Of a stretch of DNA of 64,000 nucleotides, positions 16,489 through 24,638 are shown piece after piece. The notes under the pieces were generated by a model. It did not search any database. It was not told where the DNA came from and saw only the letters and a list, made by a program, of their open reading frames with translations. Position numbers and translations under genes: made by a program. This DNA comes from GWB2-37-7 sp942492835. GTDB taxonomy: Bacteria; Bacillota; Clostridia; Lutisporales; Lutisporaceae. The stretch is taken from the NCBI GenBank assembly GCA_942492835.1, contig OW818645.1, positions 1,364,001-1,428,000 on the forward strand. The letters are read 5' to 3'. The number at the start of each line of letters is the position of its first letter. The first letter of the stretch is position 1.

Positions 16489-18411
16489 TTATATATAAAT
16501 AATCTCTCCCGCTGACTCCAAAGTGTATCCGCCTAAAGCTTCTAGCTCTCTTGCAAACTCCGCAGATTTTAGTATTTCTATAAACAATTCTATCATAGGC
16601 TGTTTCAAATATCTAAGGGGTACAGCAAAATCATAATCCTCTTCACCAACAGGTATAAAGTCCAAATTCATTGCTTTTGCGGCGGACGAAACGCCCAGAC
16701 CTGCATCAGCACTGCCAGATTCTACAGCTGCTGCAACTGCCATATGAGTTGTCATTTCTCTTTGGTAGCCTAATATATTTTCAGGTGAAATCCCATTTAA
16801 AGACAGCTTGTAATCCAAAAGTATCCTTGTACCTGCTCCCCTTTGCCTATTAACAAACTGTACGTCTTCTCTCGTAAGGTCTTTAAAGCCACTTATTTGT
16901 TTAGGATTACCTTTTCTTACCATAATACCCTGTATCCTTTTAACTCCTTTTATAAGTACCATTTCAGTATTTGGCAAATATCTCTTTATATACTCTATAT
17001 TATAGTTTCCAGAGCTTTCGTCCAGCAGGTGTATAGGGGCAATATGCGCTTCACCTCTGCGTAAAGACATTATTCCTCCCAAGCTTCCTACATGTGCAGA
17101 GGAAAGACTATAAGCAGAATTCTTATGATGTATAAGATTTGCCATAATATCCATTGCAATGTCATGACTTCCTATTGAAACTATGGTGCTTTTTATTTCT
17201 GATATATTCTTTAATAACTCAATATCTACCTTTTCCCCTGCTTCAACGCCCTCAGAGTTTTGCGGTATAACCAATATTCCATCAGCTCTAACCAGGGACA
17301 TTGTTGCACCTGCCCCACGACTTAGAGGTGTAGCAATAAGCTTTCCATCTACCATACCAAGCTTTATTCGTACATATTCTCTATGCTTCAACGAGGAAAC
17401 CACTCTTTTGGACAGCACAGCTTGAGCTGTATCTCTTGCAGGAAGTGGCTGTTTTAGAAAGCTTTTTATTACAGGCTTTGCAAAATTTTCAAACACAAAA
17501 TATGCTGAAACTGGATAGCCTGGTATTCCAATTATCGGCTTGCCTTGTATAATTCCTAGTATAGCAGGCTTGCCCGGTTTTGTAGCAACTCCATGTACTA
17601 CAACCTCTCCAAGCTCCCTTATAAGTGATACGGTATAGTCTTCTGAGCCTGCTGAAGAGCCTGCATTTATAATCACCATGTCGTTTTCCTGCACTGCTTT
17701 TTTTATAGCTTCTTTTAGAAGCTGATAATCATCTATCACAGGCTTGTATCTTGTAGGTTGACCTCCATACTCAATTACTAGCCCTTCAAACATTCTGGAG
17801 TTAGATTCTATTATCTTGCCAAGCTCTAGGGGAACGCCTGGCTCTATTATTTCTGTGCCTGTTGGTATTAACCCCACCTTTGGCTTTTGATAAACAGGTA
17901 TATTATTTACCCCTCCTGCCAGCATAGCAGCTATATCTACAGGTCTTATACTGTGGTTGGAGGGTATTATCATCTCATTTGCTACTATATCCTCTCCGAT
18001 TGGCCGAATATCCTGCCACGGAGAAGCCGACTTTATAATTTCTACAGTGTTATCGTCAATTGCAACAACATCCTCTATCATTATTACAGCATCATAGGGG
18101 TCAAGAATCGGATCTCCTGTATCTACATAAATGAAATCCTTCTCCTTTGTCAACTTTACAGGGTTAGTTTCAGAGGCAGCAAAGGTAATTTTTGCCTTTA
18201 CTGCAATCCCATCCATGGCAGATGCGTTATAGTTTGGGGAGGATACCAAGGCAAACACAGCTTGAGATGTAACTCTTCCAATAGCTTCTATTGTACTTAT
18301 TGTCTCCTCCTTTGCTTGCTTCACACTTATATTAAGCTTTTCCCCATATAGCACTAAGGCATCTTCTAATTTCATGTTAGAAATATATATGTTTCGATCT
18401 ATTACACTCAT
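16489..18411 (-). CDS. MoeA-like molybdopterin molybdotransferase fused to a binding-protein-like domain
   Basis: Residues 1-410 are a MoeA: SSPNYNASAMDGIAVK, VDTGDPILDPYDAVI, NAGSSAGSEDYT and GIPGYPVSAYFVFENF are the substrate and metal-insertion loops. Residues about 415-640 form a PBP-like domain related to LysR/molybdate-binding folds (SLGGIMSLRRGEAHIAPIHLL, FVNRQRGAGTRILLDY). The family inserts Mo or W into adenylylated molybdopterin; the extra domain probably senses or holds oxyanion or cofactor. GAGGA lies before the ATG. A second, unfused MoeA lies just upstream, the arrangement seen where two MoeA proteins may handle molybdate and tungstate. No separate solute-binding protein is in the operon, so this domain is of interest. 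Confidence 0.9.
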   Translation of the reverse strand: MSVIDRNIYISNMKLEDALVLYGEKLNISVKQAKEETISTIEAIGRVTSQAVFALVSSPNYNASAMDGIAVKAKITFAASETNPVKLTKEKDFIYVDTGDPILDPYDAVIMIEDVVAIDDNTVEIIKSASPWQDIRPIGEDIVANEMIIPSNHSIRPVDIAAMLAGGVNNIPVYQKPKVGLIPTGTEIIEPGVPLELGKIIESNSRMFEGLVIEYGGQPTRYKPVIDDYQLLKEAIKKAVQENDMVIINAGSSAGSEDYTVSLIRELGEVVVHGVATKPGKPAILGIIQGKPIIGIPGYPVSAYFVFENFAKPVIKSFLKQPLPARDTAQAVLSKRVVSSLKHREYVRIKLGMVDGKLIATPLSRGAGATMSLVRADGILVIPQNSEGVEAGEKVDIELLKNISEIKSTIVSIGSHDIAMDIMANLIHHKNSAYSLSSAHVGSLGGIMSLRRGEAHIAPIHLLDESSGNYNIEYIKRYLPNTEMVLIKGVKRIQGIMVRKGNPKQISGFKDLTREDVQFVNRQRGAGTRILLDYKLSLNGISPENILGYQREMTTHMAVAAAVESGSADAGLGVSSAAKAMNLDFIPVGEEDYDFAVPLRYLKQPMIELFIEILKSAEFARELEALGGYTLESAGEIIYI

Positions 18412-18427
18412 TTTATATCCTCTTTTC

Positions 18428-19654
18428 TTATAGCAATTCTACCTTTACTATTTCTCCCTTGCTTAAGCCTTCCTTATTATTAGATATTCTTATAAAGCCT
18501 CGTGATCTTGATACAAGAGATATCGCACCTGACTTACCATGCAGGGGTACTGCAAGATAACCATCAGGAGTACTCTCCAGCTCAACCATTTGAAAGGTTT
18601 CCTTACCCGGTGAAGAATGGACGTTGCTGGCACATTCTGCTATCAAGTGAAGCTTTTGATTTTCTCTGCTCATTAGCTTTTCTATCAAATGTTCTATAAG
18701 CACCTTAAAAACAATTAGTGCAGATACTGGGTGACCTGGCAATCCAAACAATGCCTTTCCCTTAGCCTTGCCAACTATGGTCGGTTTCCCAGGCTTTATT
18801 GCTATTCCATGTACAAATACCCCCGGTTCTCCCATAGCTGCTATTACCTTGGCTGTGACATCCTTATTGCCAACAGAGCTTCCTCCCGATACAAGTACAA
18901 TATGGTTATCAACTAGTGCCGCTTCTACAGCCTTTTCTAAAAGCTCATACTCATCCCTGATTACTTGCTTTACTGTAACCTTTGCTCCCAGTTCTTCTGC
19001 CATCGCTGACAATGTATATGTATTTATATCCCTTACTTGACCTAGCTTTTTAGTCCCAAAGGGGTCTACAATCTCATCTCCTGTTGAAATAACAGCTATC
19101 CTTGGCTTTTCAAAAACCTTTATTTGACGTACTCCAGCGGCTGCCAATGTGCCGATATCCTGAGGTCTCACCACTTTGCCCTTACTTATTAGCTTCTCTC
19201 CTTTTAAAACATCATCACCTATTTTGATGATGTTTTCTCCTGGTGCAATAGGTGAATAAGCCGCGATAGTATGGTCATCCATCTCTTCAATATATTCTAT
19301 CATTATCATACCATCTGCTCCCTCGGGTATCATGCCCCCTGTAGGAACATACACCGCCTTGCCGCTTTTTATAATAATATCTGTAGCATTTCCCATTTCT
19401 ACACTACCAATCAAGTCCAAGAAAGCAGGAATACTCTCGTTTACTCCGAAGGTATCTGCTGCTTTTATGGCATAACCATCTACAGTAGAGCGGTTAAAAT
19501 CAGGTATATTCACCTCTGATGCAATATCCTCTGATGCAGTTCTCCCCATTGCTTCCTCAATATTTATAAGTTCTATGTTTAGCTTCAAGTCTTGAAAATA
19601 GTTATCCATTTTCCCATATACTTGCTCGATAGTATCAACCTTAAGCATCTTCAA
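18428..19654 (-). CDS. moeA: Molybdopterin molybdotransferase
   Basis: This 408-residue single-domain MoeA has the expected motifs: IPDFNRSTVDGYAIK, VYVPTGGMIPEGADGMIMIE, VSGGSSVGNKDVT and GLPGHPVSALIVFKVL. It uses molybdate or tungstate to make the active cofactor. The likely start is TTG at 19654, nine bases after GGAGG; the ATG two codons later is too far from that site. It sits 17 bases before the MoeA-fusion gene and 22 bases after the ABC ATPase, so metal uptake and insertion are one operon. The paralogue next to it suggests division of labour between two metals; which one this handles cannot be told. Confidence 0.95.
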   Translation of the reverse strand: MKMLKVDTIEQVYGKMDNYFQDLKLNIELINIEEAMGRTASEDIASEVNIPDFNRSTVDGYAIKAADTFGVNESIPAFLDLIGSVEMGNATDIIIKSGKAVYVPTGGMIPEGADGMIMIEYIEEMDDHTIAAYSPIAPGENIIKIGDDVLKGEKLISKGKVVRPQDIGTLAAAGVRQIKVFEKPRIAVISTGDEIVDPFGTKKLGQVRDINTYTLSAMAEELGAKVTVKQVIRDEYELLEKAVEAALVDNHIVLVSGGSSVGNKDVTAKVIAAMGEPGVFVHGIAIKPGKPTIVGKAKGKALFGLPGHPVSALIVFKVLIEHLIEKLMSRENQKLHLIAECASNVHSSPGKETFQMVELESTPDGYLAVPLHGKSGAISLVSRSRGFIRISNNKEGLSKGEIVKVELL

Positions 19655-19675
19655 TGTTTTACTCCTCCCTAAATG

Positions 19676-20386
19676 CTAGATAAACATTTCCTCAGATATA
19701 AATCTTCCTAATGAAGTGTTTCCTAAATTATTAAATAATATTTCTACATTCCCCTGTGCTTCTACAGAGCCATTCTCCATAAACGCCGCATAACTGCATA
19801 ACCGTTGCAGCTGCTTAACATTGTGAGTTACCAGTAATACTGTAGCTCCAGTAGCTTCGTTTATGTGTCTTATTACCTTTTCCATAGTGAGTATAGAATT
19901 TGGATCAATATTAGAAGTTGGTTCGTCTAAAAGCAGCAGCTTTGGCTCAAAAACTATAGCTCTTGCTAAAGCTACCTTCTGTGCTTCTCCACCTGACAAT
20001 GTCCTAGCATTTTGATGCTTTATTGTACATAAATCAAGCAATTCAATCACATTATCTACCTTTTTATTTATATAATCCCTTTTGTATCCCCTAAGCTTTA
20101 AGGGATAAGCAATATTATTGTAAACACTTGTGTTAATCAGGTAAGGTCTCTGAAAAACCATTGTCATGTCTTTCCTGACAGCTTCAGTAGGCTCCATACC
20201 TTCGAAGGTTATAGTGCCGCTATCTTGCTTCTCAATGCCTGATATAATTCTCATAAGTGTGCTTTTGCCAGAGCCATTGGGGCCTACGATACCTGTAATG
20301 GTGTTGCTTTTTACCTCCAGCTCGCCTATACTCAGCACCGTCTTTTTTCTATAGCTTTTTGTTATTTTATCTATCATTATATTCAT
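19676..20386 (-). CDS. tupC: Tungstate/molybdate ABC transporter ATPase
   Basis: The 236-residue ATP-binding subunit has Walker A GPNGSGKS (about residues 34-41), a Q-loop at MVFQRPYL, signature LSGGEAQKVALARA, Walker B LLLLDEPTSNID and an H-loop LLVTHNVKQ. It lacks the extra C-terminal regulatory domain of ModC, in agreement with the shorter TupC type. It follows the permease with one base between the genes and precedes moeA. The substrate is inferred from the operon (MoeA, MoaA, MOSC) and the riboswitch upstream; molybdate is equally possible. Confidence 0.85.
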   Translation of the reverse strand: MNIMIDKITKSYRKKTVLSIGELEVKSNTITGIVGPNGSGKSTLMRIISGIEKQDSGTITFEGMEPTEAVRKDMTMVFQRPYLINTSVYNNIAYPLKLRGYKRDYINKKVDNVIELLDLCTIKHQNARTLSGGEAQKVALARAIVFEPKLLLLDEPTSNIDPNSILTMEKVIRHINEATGATVLLVTHNVKQLQRLCSYAAFMENGSVEAQGNVEILFNNLGNTSLGRFISEEMFI

Positions 20387-20387
20387 A

Positions 20388-21077
20388 TTAATTCACCTGC
20401 TGACTATTATACAGAATGCTATTAATTACAAAGGATATAAGAAGCAGTACCAAGCCTAAAGCAATAGCCTGAGAATAGTCTCCCATACTTTGCAGCATAG
20501 CTATTGAGGTAGTCATTACTCGGGTATGCCCCTTGATGTTTCCACCTACCAGCATTACAGCACCAACCTCAGAAATTGCTCTTCCAAAGCCCGATACAAT
20601 TGCTGCCAAAATATCAGCTCTCATCTCAAATATTAGCAGTGAAAGTGCTTGTTTCCTGTCTGCTCCCATGGTATATGCCAGCTGTCTTATGCTCTCTCCC
20701 TTATCTCTTGTACTGTTATATACAATTCCCATTATAATAGGAGTTACTAAAGTAACCTGTGCTATAATCATTGCCGTAGGAGTAAAAAGCAGCTCTAGCT
20801 GTCCTAAAGGACCTCTTCTTGACAATATAAGGAATACAAATAAGCCTGCGATAACTGGAGGCATACTCATTAAGGTATAAAGTAGTCTGATTATAGCCTT
20901 CTTCAATTTAAAGTTCTTTAAACCAATAAGTATTCCAAGAGGTACAGCAATTATTGTTGATATAATTGTTGACATAAATGTGATATATAAGGTCAAAAAT
21001 ATAATGGCATATATACCACTATCAAAAGAAAACAACAGCTTAATAGCTTCTCCAAAGCCCTGCAGTATATAATCCAT
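20388..21077 (-). CDS. tupB: Tungstate/molybdate ABC transporter permease
   Basis: The 229-residue protein has five to six membrane helices and an ABC permease EAA-type loop (SGFGRAISEVGAVMLVGGNIKG, given here only in part as a motif with conserved G and E). The family is TupB/ModB. It is the first gene after the riboswitch, with GGAG eight bases before the ATG. Tungstate systems usually have the binding protein gene (tupA) just upstream; here that position is taken by the riboswitch and no binding protein is found anywhere in the window. The binding protein may be encoded elsewhere, or the fused MoeA domain may be a partner. Confidence 0.85.
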   Translation of the reverse strand: MDYILQGFGEAIKLLFSFDSGIYAIIFLTLYITFMSTIISTIIAVPLGILIGLKNFKLKKAIIRLLYTLMSMPPVIAGLFVFLILSRRGPLGQLELLFTPTAMIIAQVTLVTPIIMGIVYNSTRDKGESIRQLAYTMGADRKQALSLLIFEMRADILAAIVSGFGRAISEVGAVMLVGGNIKGHTRVMTTSIAMLQSMGDYSQAIALGLVLLLISFVINSILYNSQQVN

Positions 21078-21116
21078 AGCTTGTTCTCCTATCTCATAAA
21101 GATATGTATAAATCCA

Positions 21117-21148
21117 AACAAAAAAGCAACCCGGAAAGGATTGCTTCT
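21117..21148 (-). terminator. Terminator under Moco riboswitch control
   Basis: On the minus strand AAGCAATCC pairs with GGGTTGCTT around TTTCC and is followed by a run of T. It lies 40 bases before tupB, right after the aptamer. Confidence 0.85.
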
Positions 21149-21154
21149 TATATC

Positions 21155-21262
21155 AAAGCTTACGATTTCCTTTCCAAAAGGGAGGCATAGAAATTTCTCA
21201 CTATACCCATCGGTTACAGTCTCATAGGTTATTCCTTTAGATACTGCAACTCGGAAATTTTC
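21155..21262 (-). ncRNA. Probable Moco/tungsten-cofactor riboswitch aptamer
   Basis: Read on the minus strand, ATTTCC pairs with a distal GGAAAT (P1); GTTGCAGT pairs with ACTGTAAC; GGTATAG pairs with CTATGCC; and the 3' part has GCCTCCC, a short gap and GGAAAGGAAAT, the conserved end of Moco RNA. The element lies between a probable promoter and an intrinsic terminator, upstream of genes for Mo/W uptake and cofactor synthesis, which is where the class is found. A 70-codon frame over this region is an artefact of the RNA. Mo and W forms of the class cannot be told apart by eye. Confidence 0.75.
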
Positions 21263-21341
21263 AATACTTTCATTATATATTATTATATGATATTTTACCA
21301 TTGTACTTTGTATTTTCCATTACCAAAACACATGTAAGTTA

Positions 21342-21800
21342 TTATATGTAAAATATTTCTCCTTTTATTTTTTCAGTAATATATAAAATTCCTATGGAAT
21401 GTCTAGGTTGAAATCTTCTTTGAGTTGCTGAACCAGGATTGAAAAACAGTATATTGTTAGAGACCTCATTATGAGGAATATGACTATGTCCATAAACAAT
21501 ACAGTCTACATTGTCATCAATAAACTCTACATAAGCACTCATATGAGTTAATCCAATTCTCTTACCCCCAACCTCAATCACCTTTCTGCTGCCATATTTC
21601 CTTAACATCTCATAGCCATCGTTATTTCCTGCTACCGCGTATACTGGTGCTATTGCTTCAAGCTCTATCAGTACCTCTTCTATAAGTATATCTCCTGCAT
21701 GCAAAATCAAGTCTACTCCTTCAAATACCTCAAAAATCTCGTTGGGTAGTGTTTTGGCAGGATTCTTAATATGTGTATCAGATATAACTCCTATTTTCAT
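21342..21800 (-). CDS. YfcE/YsnB-type metallophosphoesterase
   Basis: The 152-residue protein has all five motifs of a small calcineurin-like phosphoesterase: GVISDTH, LILHAGD, AGNNDGYE (a GNxD variant), THMS and YGHSHIPH, then FFNPGS. Such proteins are two-metal phosphodiesterases, usually annotated MJ0936/YfcE; the substrate is unknown. The ATG used has GGAGGG five bases upstream; an ATG seven codons before it precedes this site and is unlikely. The gene is alone between the DUF1189 gene and the riboswitch. Confidence 0.92.
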   Translation of the reverse strand: MKIGVISDTHIKNPAKTLPNEIFEVFEGVDLILHAGDILIEEVLIELEAIAPVYAVAGNNDGYEMLRKYGSRKVIEVGGKRIGLTHMSAYVEFIDDNVDCIVYGHSHIPHNEVSNNILFFNPGSATQRRFQPRHSIGILYITEKIKGEIFYI

Positions 21801-21914
21801 ATACCCTCCAAAATTGCACATTTTTCTGTATATTTAGTGCTATATATACTATTACAGTATTATGAGCACAGTTTACTGTGCTCATATTGATGACAATTTA
21901 TAATTCATCACCTA

Positions 21915-22709
21915 TTAAAATATGCTGTAGTTATCTTCGTCTGTGTCAGCTTTGCTCGTACCGTCCCTATATGTCCTAATTGCCAAAGATAAATAAGTAA
22001 TAGACACAGCCCAATATATTATAAAGAACGACGGAATAACATAGCCTGTAAGATCTATTCCCAACTTAATAAGCATTGGCAAAGTAAGTGAATATATACT
22101 AAAGTTTAATATTTGCTTATATTTCAAATCAGTCTTATACATAGAGTTTATAAAAATGCCCATCAATGCCAATATTATAGCATTTAATAGCTTAAAGCCC
22201 AGTTCAAACACAAAAGCTATCATCATTACAATAAGCACCAGCCAGCTTATTTGAGGCAGAAACTCAATCAACATCTGCTTGTTTATCTCTGTCCCCTTTA
22301 AAGTTGACAAATCAATCTCCTTAGAACTATTATTAATCTTCATATAAACCTTATCTTCAGTAATGAGCACACCTGTAATAACATTATCTAAAACTTTGGG
22401 CTGTACTGAACCCGTAGTATCTATTACGATTAGCTCATCAGTACTACTACTTATATAGTATGGCATCTCTCCTTCAAAGGAAAACTTACCATCCTTCAAC
22501 TGAAATTCTACCATACTTTCGCTTAGATTATAGGCAAATTGCTCCATATTAGTTTTAACATAAATAAAATTTCTCAGTGTTATTATTGAATATATTATCA
22601 AAAAAAGCAAAATCAAATACAAAAAGCTTTTGCCAAACCTATTGTCTTTTATTTTCCTATAAAAATGAAAATCTATAACACTTTCTTTGACTTGATAAAA
22701 AAAGTTCAC
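21915..22709 (-). CDS. DUF1189 family membrane protein
   Basis: DUF1189 proteins are polytopic membrane proteins of unknown role in Firmicutes. Here the first hydrophobic segment (about residues 25-47) is followed by an extracellular region of about 110 residues (FSFEGEMPYYISSSTDELIV) and then four or five membrane segments. The start chosen is a GTG (VNFFYQVKESV) with GGAGG eight bases upstream; the frame extends sixteen codons further but without a ribosome site. It is 265 residues long, normal for the family. Confidence 0.82.
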   Translation of the reverse strand: MNFFYQVKESVIDFHFYRKIKDNRFGKSFLYLILLFLIIYSIITLRNFIYVKTNMEQFAYNLSESMVEFQLKDGKFSFEGEMPYYISSSTDELIVIDTTGSVQPKVLDNVITGVLITEDKVYMKINNSSKEIDLSTLKGTEINKQMLIEFLPQISWLVLIVMMIAFVFELGFKLLNAIILALMGIFINSMYKTDLKYKQILNFSIYSLTLPMLIKLGIDLTGYVIPSFFIIYWAVSITYLSLAIRTYRDGTSKADTDEDNYSIF

Positions 22710-22945
22710 TTTTTTGTCCTCCACATCATAGCAATATATACAATATTCTTTCCACAATATATATGTAATTATAACAGTTAGAAATTATACAGTAAATACT
22801 TGATTTATTACCATGTATTTTATGCAAATCAATTAAATTTGAGTATCCTCTCCCTCCAAATTCTTAATAATATAAACTTATACATTTATCCCATATTTTT
22901 TACATCAAAATTGGACGATTTAACTCCTTTATACTATTGTACAAG

Positions 22946-22962
22946 CCTTTTAAATAGGCTAA
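22946..22962 (+). promoter_or_regulatory. Small hairpin before the c-di-AMP aptamer
   Basis: AGCCT and AGGCT flank TTTAAAT. It precedes the riboswitch aptamer in the leader; the gap 22710-22980 otherwise holds only a weak TTGGAC/TATTGT promoter-like pair near 22912-22940. Confidence 0.3.
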
Positions 22963-22982
22963 ACTATAAACAAGCCGTGTTA

Positions 22983-23108
22983 CATGCTTAATCCCTGATG
23001 AGGGAACGGGGGATACCAATGGGGTGAATAATACTGCAAAAGCAGTGTTTAGGGCTAACTCTCAGTCCGAATCCGTCAACTAACCTCGTAGGCGCAAGAG
23101 AGGAGAGA
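22983..23108 (+). ncRNA. c-di-AMP riboswitch (ydaO/yuaA type)
   Basis: The sequence carries the conserved blocks in order: GGGAACGGGGGATACCAAT, GGGGTGAATAA, a variable stem ACTGCAAAAGCAGT, AGGGCTAACTCTCAGTCCGA, ATCCGTCAACTAACCTCG and TAGGCGC followed by a purine-rich GAGAGGAGAG. This is the ydaO consensus. The gene downstream, a secreted peptidoglycan-binding protein, is a typical target. The aptamer's 3' strand runs directly into the ribosome site of that gene with no room for a terminator, so control is probably at translation. Confidence 0.93.
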
Positions 23109-23112
23109 AAAT

Positions 23113-24372
23113 TTGAAAAAATCAAAGCTACTAATATTTTTACTGTTAGTGACTTTTTCATTGTTCTCTGTAGCATATTCGGAAGCTTATAAAGAAGGTA
23201 GCAAAGGCAAAGCTGTTGTAGAAATTCAACAACAGCTAAAGAAACTTGGTTTTTTCCAAGGCGAAACATCAGGCTACTTTGGATCGCAAACAGAGACAGC
23301 AGTAAAAAGATTCCAATTAAAACGCGGTTTGCATGCTGATGGAGTTGTAGGTATTGGTACCTACAAATATCTATTTGAAAATGCAAGCACGGCAACTAAG
23401 CAGAGCATAAAATCCAACAGTGATGCAAAGCATGTTATGAGTATTAAAGATATTCAAACTGCTTTGAAGAAACTCGGATACTATAAAGGTACTATTGATG
23501 GCACTTCGGGTAGTAATACCCAAAACGCTATTAAGACGTTCCAAAAAACTAATAAGCTAACAGCAGATGGAATTGTAGGTACTGGTACAGCTAAGATATT
23601 ACAAGCAGCTACTAATAAAACTACAAATACTAGTAGTACTTCAAGTAATGCCATGAGCATAAAAGAAATACAAACTGCTTTAAAAACGTTAGGTTATTAC
23701 ACAGGCACAGTTGATGGTGTTACAGGAAGTAAGACGAAAACAGCAATTAAAAAGTTCCAAATATCTAACAAGCTTACTGCCGATGGAGTTGTAGGTGCTT
23801 CTACAAAAAGCAAACTACAGGCAGCAGTTGCAGCAAAACCAAGCACAACTACAGCAAAAACAACTACTACAACTACTACCGCTAGTAAATCAACAATGTC
23901 AAAGCACGGTGTTGAGCTGCTAGACTGGTGGAAAAGTGCAAGTAAGATATTTCTCAGAGGTTCTGTAGCAAAGGTTACAGACATTAAAACAGGTAAGACA
24001 TTTAATATAATGAGAACCTACGGTACAAACCATGCAGATGTTGAACCACTTACTGCAAAAGACAGTAATATTATAAAAGATATCTGGGGTGGCTGGAGCT
24101 GGACCAGAAGACCTATTGTAGTAGAAGTAGATGGCAGGAAAATCGCAGCTTCTATGGCAGCAATGCCCCATGCCGGAGTAGATAGTCAACCCGCTAATAC
24201 ATATGTTAGTCAGAGAAGCGGTGGCTATTCTAGAGGCACAAACTTGGACAGGATTAAAAACAATGGCATGAGTGGCCATATGGATGTTCATTTTCTAAAT
24301 AGTAAAACACATGGTACAAACAAAGTTGACGCAAAGCACCAAGCAGCAGTAAAACAGGCTGCAAAATATTAA
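23113..24372 (+). CDS. Secreted protein with three peptidoglycan-binding domains
   Basis: The start is TTG, eight bases after AGGAG. A signal peptide covers about residues 1-24 (hydrophobic core LLIFLLLVTFSLFSVAYS). Three PG_binding_1 repeats follow (about 29-85, 113-170 and 186-240), each with a core like IQTALKKLGYYKGTIDG and TADGIVGTGT, split by Ser/Thr-rich linkers. The last 155 residues form a separate domain, preceded by a Thr-rich stretch, with GSVAKVTDIKTGKTFNIMR and conserved His/Asp (NHADVEPL, GHMDVHFLNS) that may be catalytic. Similar C-terminal domains occur in clostridial wall or spore proteins. Probably acts in wall remodelling under c-di-AMP control, which links wall homeostasis to osmotic signalling. 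Confidence 0.9.
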   Translation: MKKSKLLIFLLLVTFSLFSVAYSEAYKEGSKGKAVVEIQQQLKKLGFFQGETSGYFGSQTETAVKRFQLKRGLHADGVVGIGTYKYLFENASTATKQSIKSNSDAKHVMSIKDIQTALKKLGYYKGTIDGTSGSNTQNAIKTFQKTNKLTADGIVGTGTAKILQAATNKTTNTSSTSSNAMSIKEIQTALKTLGYYTGTVDGVTGSKTKTAIKKFQISNKLTADGVVGASTKSKLQAAVAAKPSTTTAKTTTTTTTASKSTMSKHGVELLDWWKSASKIFLRGSVAKVTDIKTGKTFNIMRTYGTNHADVEPLTAKDSNIIKDIWGGWSWTRRPIVVEVDGRKIAASMAAMPHAGVDSQPANTYVSQRSGGYSRGTNLDRIKNNGMSGHMDVHFLNSKTHGTNKVDAKHQAAVKQAAKY

Positions 24373-24389
24373 TAATATGCAATACGGCT

Positions 24390-24418
24390 GGTTCGGGGAC
24401 ACCCGAACCTTTATTTTG
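24390..24418 (+). terminator. Terminator of the peptidoglycan-binding gene
   Basis: GGTTCGGG (24390-24397) pairs with CCCGAACC (24402-24409) around GACA and is followed by TTTATTTT. The gap up to 24638 shows no other feature. Confidence 0.9.
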
Positions 24419-24638
24419 CCAATAATGATATGTATCTTAGAACCATACTCTGGAAAATTTATGTCGGAATTTGTTAGTCGATTTTTCTTGAGTTCCTAAT
24501 AATACTATTTTATACTAATATTCTCAGACTGTAACTTTTTATATGTAGAACTCACTATTTTATAAATGTAAATTGTTTAGTGTGCTATATATGGATAAGT
24601 CAAGTGTTGTTTAAATTTCTTATGAAAGTGAGAATATT

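Noticed and set aside
21089..21301. 70-codon frame upstream of the tungstate permease
   Set aside because: It lies over the Moco aptamer and terminator, and the RNA pairing explains the sequence.
22988..23395. Minus-strand 135-codon frame
   Set aside because: It is antisense to the c-di-AMP aptamer and the start of the peptidoglycan-binding gene; no ribosome site or family.
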